A DNA stretch of 37,970 nt, from the NCBI GenBank assembly GCA_017643585.1, contig JAEPND010000019.1:1-37970 (forward strand), given 5' to 3'. Positions within the stretch are counted from its first letter, which is position 1. Each line of letters begins with the position of its first letter. The notes under the pieces are model-generated. The model was not told where the DNA came from and searched no databases. It worked only from the letters and a program-made list of their open reading frames with translations. This document shows positions 16,201 to 25,376 of this stretch, one piece after another. The position numbers were made by a program, and so were the translations under genes. The stretch is from Maricaulis sp. (GTDB taxonomy: Bacteria; Pseudomonadota; Alphaproteobacteria; Caulobacterales; Maricaulaceae).

Positions 16201-18736
16201 GTTGTCCGGGGCCGATGCGGCGCTGTTCAGCATTGATCCGAATACGGGCGAGGTAACCTTCCTCGCAGCGCCGGATTTTGACACGCCGGCCGATGCCGAC
16301 ACGGACAATGTCTACGAACTGACTGTTACCGCCGATGACGGCGCGATCACTACAGACCAGAATGTCAGCGTCACCGTGACTGAATCGACGGGCAATGCGG
16401 CTCCGGTCTTCGTCACCGGCACCTCTTCCTCGGTTTCCGAGAACCAGACCTCTGCCTATGCGACGCAATGGACCAATGCGGAAGAGACTGACACCATCAC
16501 CTTCTCGCTATCGGGCACGGATGCATCGCTGTTCCAGGTCGACAGTACGACGGGCGAAGTCAGCTTCATCAATACGCCGGACTTCGAAGCGCCGGGCGAC
16601 GGCAATTCGGACAATGTCTATGAATTCACCCTGACCATTAGTGACGGTTTCCAGGATGTCAGCCAGAACATCTCGGTCACGGTGGGTGATGCCAGCGATG
16701 GCACCGAAGTGCCGGCGGATGACACCACGACCATCTCCATGGTCTCCGGCGGTAGCTATGTCGGCAATCTGGAAACGCCGGGTGACCAGGACTGGATCAG
16801 TATCGAACTGGTCGCGGGCCAGCGCTATGAATTCAACCTGGAGGGCACGGGTGCAAACGATCTCGATGACCCGTACCTGCGCCTGTATGACTCCAGTGGC
16901 ACGCTGATCGCCGAGAATGACGATATCTCGCTGGGAACCATTCTGGACTCCCGCTTGGGCTTCACCGCGCAAACGTCCGGCACCTATTATATCTCCGCCG
17001 GGGCCTATACAAGCGATACACAGCCGGGAACGACGGGTGAGTATACGTTGTCCGTCGAGCATACCGAGCCGTTGGGTGAATGGACGAATGACCAGATTGC
17101 CGACTATCTCAATCAGAATGGTTGGAATGGCGCTCAGTGGAACGTTACGGCTGGCGACACGCTGACGGTGGATATCACGGCTCTGACCACAGCGGGCCAG
17201 ACGCTGGCGCGCGCCGCGCTGGATGCCTGGACCGAGATTACCGGGATTATATTCCAGGAAGTCACGTCCGGTGGCCAGATCGTGTTTGATGACGACGAGG
17301 ACGGTGCTTTTGCCGGCCCGAGCGGCATCACTGGCGGCTTCTTCACGGGTGCCACGGTCAATGTCGGTACCGACTGGCTCGACACCTATGGCACGAACCT
17401 GGACGGCTATTCCTTCCAGACATACATGCACGAGATCGGCCACGCGCTGGGGCTGGGTCATGCCGGACCGTATGATGGTTCTGCGGATTATGCCGTCGAT
17501 GCGATCTATCTGAACGATAGCTGGCAGACGACGATCATGTCCTACTTCTCGCAGAACGAGAATACGTATCTGAACGCGACATTCGCCTTCCTGATGACGC
17601 CGATGATGGCGGACATCATCGCCGCGCAGAACATGTATGGTGGCGCCACGAATACCCGGACGGGTGATACGACCTATGGCTATAACACCAATGCCGGGGC
17701 GATCTATGACGCGACTGCGTGGGGCAATAATGTCGCCTACACGATCTTCGACAATGGCGGTACGGACACGCTGGACTTCTCCGGCTATTCCGGTGTTCAG
17801 GAGCTGGACCTGCGCGCCGAGGAGTATTCCGATGTTCAGGGCGGTCGCAGCAATGTCGCCATTGCACGCGGTGTCGTCATCGAGAATGCGATCGGTGGTT
17901 CCGGCAACGAGGTCTTCATCGGCAACGATGCGGACAATGTGCTGACCGGCAATGCCGGCAATGACTCCTTCTACGCGTCGGGCGGCAATGACACATTCCG
18001 TGGCGGCACGGGTAATGACACGGCCTATTTCTCCGGAAGCAGCACCGATTACTCGGTCACGACCAATGGTTCCGGTAATACGGTCGTTACGGACCTGCGC
18101 GCGGGCAGCCCGAATGGTGTTGTCGAGCTGATTGATGTTGAAAACATCGTCTATGACACTGAAATCCCGGACTCTACGGAGTTCCCGCTGGGGCAGGAGA
18201 ATGATGCCGGCGATCTGAGCATCGAGGTTCAGGACCCGGGATGTATCTGCTGTGCTGCCGGCCAGTGCGATACGCATGACCATCATGGACACTCTCACGG
18301 CAAGGGTGAGCCGGCTGGCCTGGTCGATCTGCTTGCTGATCTGCGCATTCAGAATATCGACCAGTACGAGCTTCGCGATTTGCTGGAAAGCTATATCGAA
18401 TGGTCGCCGGAGGGCGGACTTCGGGCGGTCGACGATCTGGATAGTTCGCCTGTAGGCGCTGATGCCATTCTGGCTGCGTTGTCCGTTGCGGCCCAGGCTT
18501 CCATCGCCGAGAAAGGGGCTCAGGTTCAGGATACGCTGTCAGACGTGACGGCCAAGGGAACCCAGGTGCAGGACGTCCTCGTTGATGTCACCGCCAAGGC
18601 GGCTCCGGTTCAGGATGGCTTTGTGGTCACTCCGAGTGGCAATGCCGTGGAGTGGGGCGATGAAATTTCACCGGAAATGCCGTTCGAGACCGATTTCATC
18701 GGCCGTGTGCCGAGCCTGGAAGAGTTCGGTGGTTAA
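13277..18736 (+). CDS. Giant secreted protein: cadherin-like repeats, PPC-like domain, serralysin M10 metalloprotease, RTX repeats
   Basis: An 1819-residue protein, the probable substrate of the adjacent type I system. Order: a basic then hydrophobic, export-signal-like N-terminus ending ASAQ (about 1-36); a Gly/Ala-rich stretch (about 95-137); ten cadherin-like repeats of about 100 residues (140-1141); a PPC-like beta domain (about 1148-1262: DQDWISIELVAGQRYEFNL, TSGTYYISAG); an M10 domain with zinc motif HEIGHALGLGH (H1385, E1386, H1389, H1395) and Met-turn M1421-S-Y1423; RTX nonapeptides (about 1540-1580, GNAGNDSF, GGTGNDTA); a Cys/His cluster (1656-1674); and three VQD repeats (1746-1785). 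It is probably a calcium-stabilised surface or extracellular protease or adhesin. AAGGGG 7 bp upstream supports the start. Confidence 0.93.
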   Translation: MFTDDTAKKSSRRSAMAATILATGGAALLGGQASAQDGAPDGYRSVGDFANVDSYTINEDGTVRLVMNDGQVVTVAATDAQLIDGVLYLNADAITVGAAAAAGGGGGAILGVVGGLGLAGAAAGGGGGGGGGSTPPPTPNTPPSFTSDPTGSTTENSTSTGYTAAASDADGNSLTYSISGGADAALFSINASTGELTFNNAPDFENPGDANSDNVYEVTVRVSDGQGGAATQTVQVTVTDVDEAPVFSSSSTVSVAENQTTAIDVDASDPDGQAVTYSLSGADAALFNIDANTGEVTFINAPDFENPADANGDNDYEITVTADDGTEQSSQDITISVTNQNDNSPVITSAAAFNVDENQTTAFTGTATDGDGDAITYSLSGADAALFNIDANTGEVTFVNAPDRENPADANSDNVYEINLIASDGTTQAVQAVTVTVDDVNEAPSFTSASTATVSENQTTAIDADATDPEGQALTYTLSGADAALFSIDANTGEVTFIAAPDYENPADANSDNDYEITVTASDGSNQTSQDITISVTNQNDNSPTITSGAAFSVDENQTTAFTGAATDADGDAITYSLTGADAALFNIDANTGEVTFINPPDFESPADANSDNDYEVNLVASDGVNTDVQAVTITVDDVSDVAPVITSSATANADENQTAAYTITATDADNSGPLVYSISGADAALFSVDSVTGEVTFNAAPDFENPGDANNDGVYEITVSVTDGDLSDSQAVSITVDNVNEAPSFTSGATASVAENQTTAIDVDATDPEGQSLTYSLSGADAALFNIDANTGEVTFIAAPDFENPVDANGDNDYEITVTADDGTDQSSQNITITVTDENEAPVITSGAAFSVAENQTAAFTGAATDDDGDTLTYSLTGTDAALFNIDANTGEVTFISAPDRENPADGNSDNVYEINLVVSDGAEQDVQAVTITVTNIDEAPVFASSTAFNVVEGQTDAFTADATDPEGNAITYSLSGADAALFSIDPNTGEVTFLAAPDFDTPADADTDNVYELTVTADDGAITTDQNVSVTVTESTGNAAPVFVTGTSSSVSENQTSAYATQWTNAEETDTITFSLSGTDASLFQVDSTTGEVSFINTPDFEAPGDGNSDNVYEFTLTISDGFQDVSQNISVTVGDASDGTEVPADDTTTISMVSGGSYVGNLETPGDQDWISIELVAGQRYEFNLEGTGANDLDDPYLRLYDSSGTLIAENDDISLGTILDSRLGFTAQTSGTYYISAGAYTSDTQPGTTGEYTLSVEHTEPLGEWTNDQIADYLNQNGWNGAQWNVTAGDTLTVDITALTTAGQTLARAALDAWTEITGIIFQEVTSGGQIVFDDDEDGAFAGPSGITGGFFTGATVNVGTDWLDTYGTNLDGYSFQTYMHEIGHALGLGHAGPYDGSADYAVDAIYLNDSWQTTIMSYFSQNENTYLNATFAFLMTPMMADIIAAQNMYGGATNTRTGDTTYGYNTNAGAIYDATAWGNNVAYTIFDNGGTDTLDFSGYSGVQELDLRAEEYSDVQGGRSNVAIARGVVIENAIGGSGNEVFIGNDADNVLTGNAGNDSFYASGGNDTFRGGTGNDTAYFSGSSTDYSVTTNGSGNTVVTDLRAGSPNGVVELIDVENIVYDTEIPDSTEFPLGQENDAGDLSIEVQDPGCICCAAGQCDTHDHHGHSHGKGEPAGLVDLLADLRIQNIDQYELRDLLESYIEWSPEGGLRAVDDLDSSPVGADAILAALSVAAQASIAEKGAQVQDTLSDVTAKGTQVQDVLVDVTAKAAPVQDGFVVTPSGNAVEWGDEISPEMPFETDFIGRVPSLEEFGG
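13694..16700 (+). repeat. Ten tandem cadherin-like repeats (about 300 bp each)
   Basis: Within the RTX gene a unit of about 100 codons recurs ten times. Each has (A/S)PVFTS, VxENQTTA, DGDAITYSLSGADAALF, IDANTGEVTF, APDFENPADANSDN and YEITVxxDG. The DxNDN/DxNE-like linkers are calcium-binding features in cadherins. Units 2-3, 4-5 and 7-8 follow an alternating two-type pattern (AIDVDATDPEGQ type, then AFTGAATDxDGD type), which points to expansion by duplication of a 600-bp dimer. Unit 1 and unit 10 are the most divergent. Confidence 0.9.
18512..18630 (+). repeat. Short in-frame tandem repeat near the RTX C-terminus
   Basis: Three copies of a 14-residue unit follow each other: KGAQVQDTLSDVTA, KGTQVQDVLVDVTA and the partial KAAPVQDGFVV. 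They lie about 35-75 residues from the C-terminus, in the region that normally carries the uncleaved type I secretion signal. Confidence 0.75.
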
Positions 18737-19604
18737 TACATTCGGCTGAGAATATCTCTCAGTGCTTCATCAAGAGGGCGATGGGTCAATCCCGTTGCCC
18801 TTTTCATTTTCGAGCTGTCTAGGGCGGAAAATTCCGGACGCGGGGCCGGGGCACCATACGCTTCGGCGGTGGTGTCGCAGACCTCGACCGGGCAATTCGC
18901 CAAGCTGAATATGCGGCGCGCCAGCTCCGCCCAACTCATCATTTCGGGGCCGGCGAAGTGATAGACACCCCACTTTACAGTTCCGCTCGAGGCTCGGTCA
19001 GCCAGGTCGATCAGAGCGGCCGCAAGATCGTGTGTCGATGTCGGTGAGCCGGACTGATCTGCCACAACGGATAACGAGGCTCGGTCTTTCGCGAGTCTCA
19101 GCATCGTAGTGAGGAAATTGCCCGGATGCTCGGAGACTAACCAGGCCGTACGAATGATGAGGTGGGATGCACAGGCGTCCATGACGGCGCGTTCGCCTGC
19201 CGCCTTGGATTGTCCGTAGACGCCGAGCGGACGCGTGGGTGCATCCTCTGGCAAGGGGCGTCGGGCCGGCCCTGAAAAAACGAAATCGGTCGATATGTGG
19301 ATCAGCGGGAAAGCCCTGAGCTGACACTGCGCCGCGATAAGGCCCGCCGCCTCGGCATTGACAGCGAACGCGGTCCTGGTGTCGCTTTCCGCCTTGTCGA
19401 CCTGCGTATAGGCCGCGGTATTGATGATCACCGTCTGCTCGGGTTGGCGGGCCATGAGCCGCTCGATGTCTACTCCTGCCTCAGCCGGTGAGGCGAGGTC
19501 CACCACATCGCGTCCGACACATTCACACGTGCGGCCGGTCGCGTGTGCGCGCTCGGCGATCGCCTTGGCGAGCTGACCATTAGCGCCGAAGACCAGGAGT
19601 TTAC

Positions 19605-19608
<4 letters not shown>
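18733..19608 (-). CDS. rfbD: dTDP-4-dehydrorhamnose reductase
   Basis: A 291-residue short-chain dehydrogenase that catalyses the last step of dTDP-L-rhamnose synthesis. It has the N-terminal NAD(P) motif FGANGQLA, INTAAYTQVDKAESD, HISTDFVFSG, the catalytic YGQSK, and RTAWLVSEHPGNFLTTMLRLA, all typical of RfbD/RmlD. The likely start is a TTG at 19608 overlapping the rfbB stop by 4 bp, so it depends on coupled translation. Its 3' end overlaps the convergent RTX stop by 4 bp. Confidence 0.94.
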
Positions 19609-20656
<1,048 letters not shown>

Positions 20657-20660
<4 letters not shown>

Positions 20661-21262
20661 ACGCTCATCTCCCGGCCGGTCGTGGTGTGGGCCATGCGGA
20701 ACTGGTTTTTCCTGACAAAATCCCGCCAGCCTTGCGCGTTGCGGTCCTTCTCCGACAGGATCACGTTCTCGGCTTCGCTGGGCCAGTCCAGCGCCAGTTC
20801 GGAATCGTTCCAGGCGACAGAGAAATCATGTTCGGGCGAATACTCGCCATCGACCTTGTAATTGACGATGCAGTCGGGTTCGAGCGTGATAAATCCGTGC
20901 AGGAATCCGCGCGGCACGAACAGCATGCGTGGCTGTGACGGTGAGAGTTCCACCGCCACCGAATGCCCGAACGAGGGAGAGTCCTGTCGCGCATCGACGA
21001 TGATGTCGAGTATGCTGCCGGCCACGCAACGTACCAGCTTGGCCTGTTCGAACGGCGGGTGCTGAGCGTGAAGTCCGCGCACCGTAAACGCATCGCGCGA
21101 GAAACTTTCATTCTCCTGGACCCATTCCGTCTGTAGCGAGCGGGCGGCAAATTCGGCCTGGTGCGAGGTGACGGAAAAACGCCCGCGATCATCGGCAAAT
21201 ACCGGATGTCTGATCAAGCAAGCGTCCTGCAAGGCGAGTTGTTCGATTTCGAACTTGTACAT
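20657..21262 (-). CDS. rfbC: dTDP-4-dehydrorhamnose 3,5-epimerase
   Basis: A 201-residue cupin enzyme of the dTDP-rhamnose pathway. RfbC features are HPVFADDRGRF, the catalytic-His segment FTVRGLHAQHPPFEQAKLVRC, GSILDIIVDARQDSPSFG, VPRGFLHGFITLEPDCIVNYKVDGEYSPEHD and the SEKDRNAQG tail. The frame extends further upstream, but ATG 21262 (MYKFEIEQL) fits the family, with a GCGGGA tract upstream. It is first in the minus-strand rfbC-B-D operon, divergent from the acyltransferase across 120 bp. Confidence 0.92.
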
Positions 21263-21382
21263 GTGATCCCGCTCGTTTTGTCGGTTCCGTAAATGTGCGG
21301 TAGCAGATATCAATTCGGGTGGGAATACGAAGAGTCCGATCGTTGTTAACTGCGGTCGCCCCAAAGGATCGCAAGACACGTG

Positions 21383-22456
21383 ATGCGCAGCAAGATTGCA
21401 GAGATTCAGTATCTGAGAGCACTCGCCGTCCTGCTCGTCATCATTGGCCATACGCATCAGGCGCAGGGCCAGTTCTTTGGTGAGTATTTACTGGGTGACT
21501 GGGCGTTTTTCGGATTCGCCGGCGTCGATGTGTTTTTCGTCATCTCCGGCTTTATCATTCATGCGCTGTATGGGGAGCGGCGTCTCAGGCCGGTTCAGTT
21601 TATCCTTCACCGGTTCAACCGGATCTTTCCATTGTACTGGTTCGTCACCGCAGTTGCGATGGCCGGGTCACTCTTGCTGCTTGGCAACGAGCTTTCCGCG
21701 GTGGTTGATCGCCTTGACGTCGGGACAGTATTGCTCTGGCCAACCGGCGAATTACCCTACCTGGCAGTCGGATGGACGCTGACCCATGAGCTCTATTTCT
21801 ACGCGGCCTATATCGGTTTTCTGTCTCTTCCCGACCGTGTCCGGTGGTGGGTTGCCGGCGTATGGGCTACCTCCGGCCTCATCCTGCACGTCGTTTCCAT
21901 AACGCCGGATATGCCGCTGTTGCGGTTGATGTTTAGCCCTTTCAATCTGCTTTTCTTCGCCGGTGTCTCGATCGTGCCCCTGATGCGTCGGCAGACCGCG
22001 GCCCGTTGGCGCGTCCTAGCTGTGGCGGTGACGCTGGTCGGCGGCGCCATCGCGATCGCCTATACGGCATCGCACGGACTGGCCGGGCTGACTGACCCAG
22101 TCATTCGTGTCAGTGTTTTCGCGCCATTCGCTGTCGGAGTGGTCTTGCTGGCGCTGGAGTTGAAGCCGCGCTTGCCGCAGCTTGCGGCCTGGTTGGGTGA
22201 CTGGTCCTACAGTGCTTATCTGATCCACTCCCTGGTGGTCACGACACTGGCCATCCTGCTAGCACCTCGAATTGGGCATTTGACGGGAGACGGGGGGCTC
22301 TTTTTCCTGGCCGCAATCAGTGCCAGCGTGGGGGCAAGTGCGATTTTGCACCTGATGATCGAGCAACCGGCCCTGAAATGGGGTAAGAGGCTTGTAGATG
22401 GCGTGTTGAGCGCGATCCGGTCTGAAGATGTCAACGATAAAAAGGCTGAAGAATGA
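21383..22456 (+). CDS. Membrane acyltransferase, acyltransferase-3 (OafA-like) family
   Basis: A 357-residue integral membrane protein with about ten hydrophobic segments. The N-terminus [19 protein letters not shown] carries the conserved His of this family, followed by [18 protein letters not shown] and [14 protein letters not shown]. The family moves acetyl or similar acyl groups onto surface sugars. There is no SGNH domain. ATG 21383 is chosen; a GTG directly before it is possible and the SD is weak. Its stop overlaps the rfbA start (ATGA), so the two are coupled and acylation may concern a rhamnose-containing polymer. Confidence 0.88.
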   Translation: MRSKIAEIQYLRALAVLLVIIGHTHQAQGQFFGEYLLGDWAFFGFAGVDVFFVISGFIIHALYGERRLRPVQFILHRFNRIFPLYWFVTAVAMAGSLLLLGNELSAVVDRLDVGTVLLWPTGELPYLAVGWTLTHELYFYAAYIGFLSLPDRVRWWVAGVWATSGLILHVVSITPDMPLLRLMFSPFNLLFFAGVSIVPLMRRQTAARWRVLAVAVTLVGGAIAIAYTASHGLAGLTDPVIRVSVFAPFAVGVVLLALELKPRLPQLAAWLGDWSYSAYLIHSLVVTTLAILLAPRIGHLTGDGGLFFLAAISASVGASAILHLMIEQPALKWGKRLVDGVLSAIRSEDVNDKKAEE

Positions 22457-23321
22457 AGGGCATTATTCTCGCCGGGGGGCGTGGCACAAGGCTGGCGCCG
22501 ATGACGCTAAGCGTCTCCAAGCAACTTCTGCCGATCTATGACAAGCCGATGATCTATTATCCGTTGTCGGTGCTGATGATTGCCGGCATTCGGGAGATCC
22601 TGATCATCACGAACCCGGAGGAGTTGGAACGCTTTCAACATTTGCTCGGTGACGGCAGCCATTTTGGTGTCGACCTTCACTACACGACACAGGCCAGTCC
22701 GGATGGCTTGGCCCAGGCCTTCCTTCTGGGTGAGGAATTCTTGGATGGCAGTGCGGCCAGCCTGATCCTGGGCGACAATCTCTATTACGGGCACGGGTTG
22801 AGCGATCAGCTGGCTTCTGCGGTGTCCGAGCATCGGCAGGGTGGGCGGGTCTTTGCCTACCGCGTGCATGATCCTGCGCGCTACGGCGTGGTCGAATTGT
22901 CGGACGACGGCAAGCCGCTCAGCATCGAGGAAAAGCCGACGCAGCCAAAGTCGAACCTCGCTGTGACAGGTCTGTATATCTATGATGAGCAGATCGTGGA
23001 TATTGCAAAATCGATCAGGCCCTCAGCGCGTGGTGAGCTGGAAATCACCGACGTCAACAAGGCCTATATGGAGAAGGGCCAGTTGACCGTGGAGGAGTTG
23101 GGGCGTGGCGTCGCCTGGCTGGATACCGGCCCGCCGACTCACTGCTCGAGGCATCCGAGTTCGTTCGGTCGCTGCAGCACCGCCAGGGAATGCAGATCGC
23201 GTGTCTGGAAGAAATTGCGCTCCGCAATACCTGGATAACCGAGGCTGATATTCCAAAGGCTGTTGATCGATACAAAGGCTCCGAGTATGGCAAGTATCTT
23301 CAGCGACTGATCGGCCAGTAG
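22453..23321 (+). pseudogene. rfbA: Glucose-1-phosphate thymidylyltransferase with a one-base frameshift
   Basis: Catalyses dTTP + glucose-1-phosphate to dTDP-glucose, the entry to dTDP-rhamnose. The nucleotidyltransferase motif [20 protein letters not shown] and [14 protein letters not shown] are intact up to AWLDTG. The frame then breaks at about 23131-23136, where five bases replace the six expected for the T-H of DTGTHDSLLEAS. The original frame stops at 23238. The other frame continues the normal protein ([20 protein letters not shown] ... YGKYLQRLIGQ) to TAG 23321. The 869-bp span is one base short of a 289-residue RfbA. It may be a real null allele or a sequencing error. Confidence 0.88.
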
Positions 23322-23354
23322 TTGAGATTTCGGTATTAATCGGAGGAAGTTGGC

Positions 23355-24335
23355 TTGAAAATTCTGGTCACTGGAGCAGCCGGCTTCATCGGGTTTCATA
23401 CCTCCAAGGCACTTCTCGCTGCAGGGAATGAGGTGATGGGTATTGATAATCTCAACACCTATTATGATCGGCGCCTGAAACAGGCCCGGCTGGATCAGCT
23501 GCGGAGCGAGCCTCGTTTCGTGTTTCACAAGCTCGACATTGCCGATACCGATGACGTCCTGGCTGTTGCGGCACCGTGGAAACCGGATGCCATTTGTCAC
23601 CTCGCCGCACAGGCTGGCGTGCGCTACTCGCTTGAGGCACCCTTCGCGTATGCGCGCTCCAACCTGCTTGGTCATTTGACCATTCTCGAGCTGGCGCGTG
23701 GTCTCGGGGATGGATTGCGCCACCTGGTCTATGCGTCATCCAGTTCCGTTTATGGCGAGCAGTCCGAAGTTCCGTTCCGCGAGGAGAACGCCAGCGAGGC
23801 ACCGGAGTCGCTCTATGCGGCGACCAAGCGCTCTGATGAGCTGATGACAGCAGCCTACAGCAATCTCTACGGGATACCCGCGACCGGGCTGCGCTTCTTC
23901 ACCGTATACGGGCCCTGGGGGCGTCCGGATATGGCGTATTGGCTGTTCGCAGAGCGGATGATGCGCGGGGAGGCGATCAAGGTCTTCAATCACGGTGAGA
24001 TGGAGCGCGACTTCACCTATATCGACGATATCGTGCAGCCCCTCCTGCGGATTGTGGATGATGCACCGGAGCGGGGCCGCCACGAGGTCTACAATATTGG
24101 TGGATCTTCTCCTGTGAAGCTGATGGACATGATCGCCACCCTCGAGCGCGCTTTTGGCCTGGAGGCAGTCAAAGAGATGCTGCCTATGCAGCCGGGCGAT
24201 GTCACGCGCACCTATGCCAATGTCGACAAGCTGGTGCGGGATTATAATTATCGCGCAAAATTCGACCTCGAAACCGGGTTGGTTTCGTTCGCTCACTGGT
24301 TTAAGACTTGGAGAAGGATGGGTGTCGAAACTTAG
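23355..24335 (+). CDS. UDP-glucuronate 4-epimerase (extended SDR, LpsL/GAE type)
   Basis: A 326-residue NAD-dependent epimerase that converts UDP-glucuronate to UDP-galacturonate. GAAGFIGFHTSKALL binds NAD. The segments HLAAQAGVRYSLEAPFAYARSN, YASSSSVYG, ESLYAATKRSDELM (YxxxK) and the subfamily signature FTVYGPWGRPDMAYWLFAERM distinguish it from GalE. The start is a TTG at 23355 preceded by a strong GGAGGAAG. It is 33 bp after rfbA and 9 bp before galE. With ugd and galU it completes the route from UDP-glucose to UDP-galacturonate. Confidence 0.9.
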   Translation: MKILVTGAAGFIGFHTSKALLAAGNEVMGIDNLNTYYDRRLKQARLDQLRSEPRFVFHKLDIADTDDVLAVAAPWKPDAICHLAAQAGVRYSLEAPFAYARSNLLGHLTILELARGLGDGLRHLVYASSSSVYGEQSEVPFREENASEAPESLYAATKRSDELMTAAYSNLYGIPATGLRFFTVYGPWGRPDMAYWLFAERMMRGEAIKVFNHGEMERDFTYIDDIVQPLLRIVDDAPERGRHEVYNIGGSSPVKLMDMIATLERAFGLEAVKEMLPMQPGDVTRTYANVDKLVRDYNYRAKFDLETGLVSFAHWFKTWRRMGVET

Positions 24336-24344
24336 GGGCTAATA

Positions 24345-25364
24345 ATGAGGGTTTTGGTTGTCGGCGGTGCTGGATATATCGGTTCTCACGTTTGTCGTGC
24401 GCTCGCAGCGCGTGGAGACGAGCCGATCGTTTTTGACAATTTCTGCAGTGGTCACCGTCATGCCGTAAAATGGGGCGAGCTGGTCGAGGGCGATATCCGC
24501 AACCCGGCTGACATTGCTCGTGCATTGTCGGTTCACTCACCCGATGCGGTCATGCATTTCGCTGCCAATATTGAAGTGGGTAGTGGGGAAACCCAACCGC
24601 TGGACTTCTGGGACAATAACGTGGGGGGCGTGATTAACCTGCTTAAGGAAATGCAGGCGGCAAATTGTCGAACGCTTGTATTCTCTTCCACCTGCGCGAC
24701 TTACGGTATTCCTGAAACCGTCCCCATGACGGAGGACGAGCCGCAAGCGCCAATCAATGTGTATGGGCGGACAAAGCTTGCGGTTGAAACCATGCTGTCT
24801 GATCTTGCCCGATGCGGCCACATTGATTACGCGGCACTGCGCTATTTTAACGCCTGTGGCGCTAGTCCAGACGGCGATATCGGTGAAGAACACGACCCCG
24901 AAACCCACCTCATTCCCAATGCTCTAAAAGCGGCAGCGGGCCTGGGTGGAAAGATGAAGCTGTTTGGAACCGATTATCCGACCCGTGACGGAACCTGTAT
25001 TCGTGATTACATCCATGTCGTTGATCTGGCGGACGTGCATTTGCGTGCTCTGGATCACCTGATAGCCGGACGTGGAAGCTTTGCGTGCAATGTTGGTACG
25101 GGAGATGGCTTCACGGTTCGCGAAGTTCTTGACGCGATTGCTCGTGTGACAGGGCGTCCCGTTCCCTTCGAGGAACATCCTCGGCGTGCAGGGGACCCTC
25201 CGGTGCTTTCGGCAAATACTGCTCGTGCCAAATCGCTGCTCGGATTTGAGCCGCAGCATTCTTCTATCGACGAGATCGTAGCCGACGCTTGGCGATTTCA
25301 TCAGAAAGTCTGGGCAGCCGAGCTAGCCGAACTTGCCAATCAAGAGCAGATGGAAATCGCCTAA
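24345..25364 (+). CDS. galE: UDP-glucose 4-epimerase
   Basis: A 339-residue SDR enzyme that interconverts UDP-glucose and UDP-galactose. Motifs: VGGAGYIGSHVCRAL, MHFAANIEVGSGETQPLDFW, FSSTCATYGIPETVPMTED, PINVYGRTKLAVE with YxxxK, RYFNACGASPDGDIGE and RDGTCIRDYIHVVDLADVH. AGGGG lies 7 bp upstream. It follows the glucuronate epimerase closely and converges on galU with only 12 bp between stops. No terminator hairpin is visible there. Confidence 0.94.
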   Translation: MRVLVVGGAGYIGSHVCRALAARGDEPIVFDNFCSGHRHAVKWGELVEGDIRNPADIARALSVHSPDAVMHFAANIEVGSGETQPLDFWDNNVGGVINLLKEMQAANCRTLVFSSTCATYGIPETVPMTEDEPQAPINVYGRTKLAVETMLSDLARCGHIDYAALRYFNACGASPDGDIGEEHDPETHLIPNALKAAAGLGGKMKLFGTDYPTRDGTCIRDYIHVVDLADVHLRALDHLIAGRGSFACNVGTGDGFTVREVLDAIARVTGRPVPFEEHPRRAGDPPVLSANTARAKSLLGFEPQHSSIDEIVADAWRFHQKVWAAELAELANQEQMEIA

Positions 25365-25376
25365 CAGCGAGTCTAG

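Noticed and set aside
13694-16700. CRISPR-like or other non-coding direct repeats
   Set aside because: The units are about 300 bp, in-frame and diverged, with protein-level conservation of a cadherin-like fold.
16508-18298. Long minus-strand open frame (596 codons) inside the RTX gene
   Set aside because: It is a shadow of the repetitive, biased coding strand. It has no family motifs, and the plus strand encodes clear cadherin, M10 and RTX domains.
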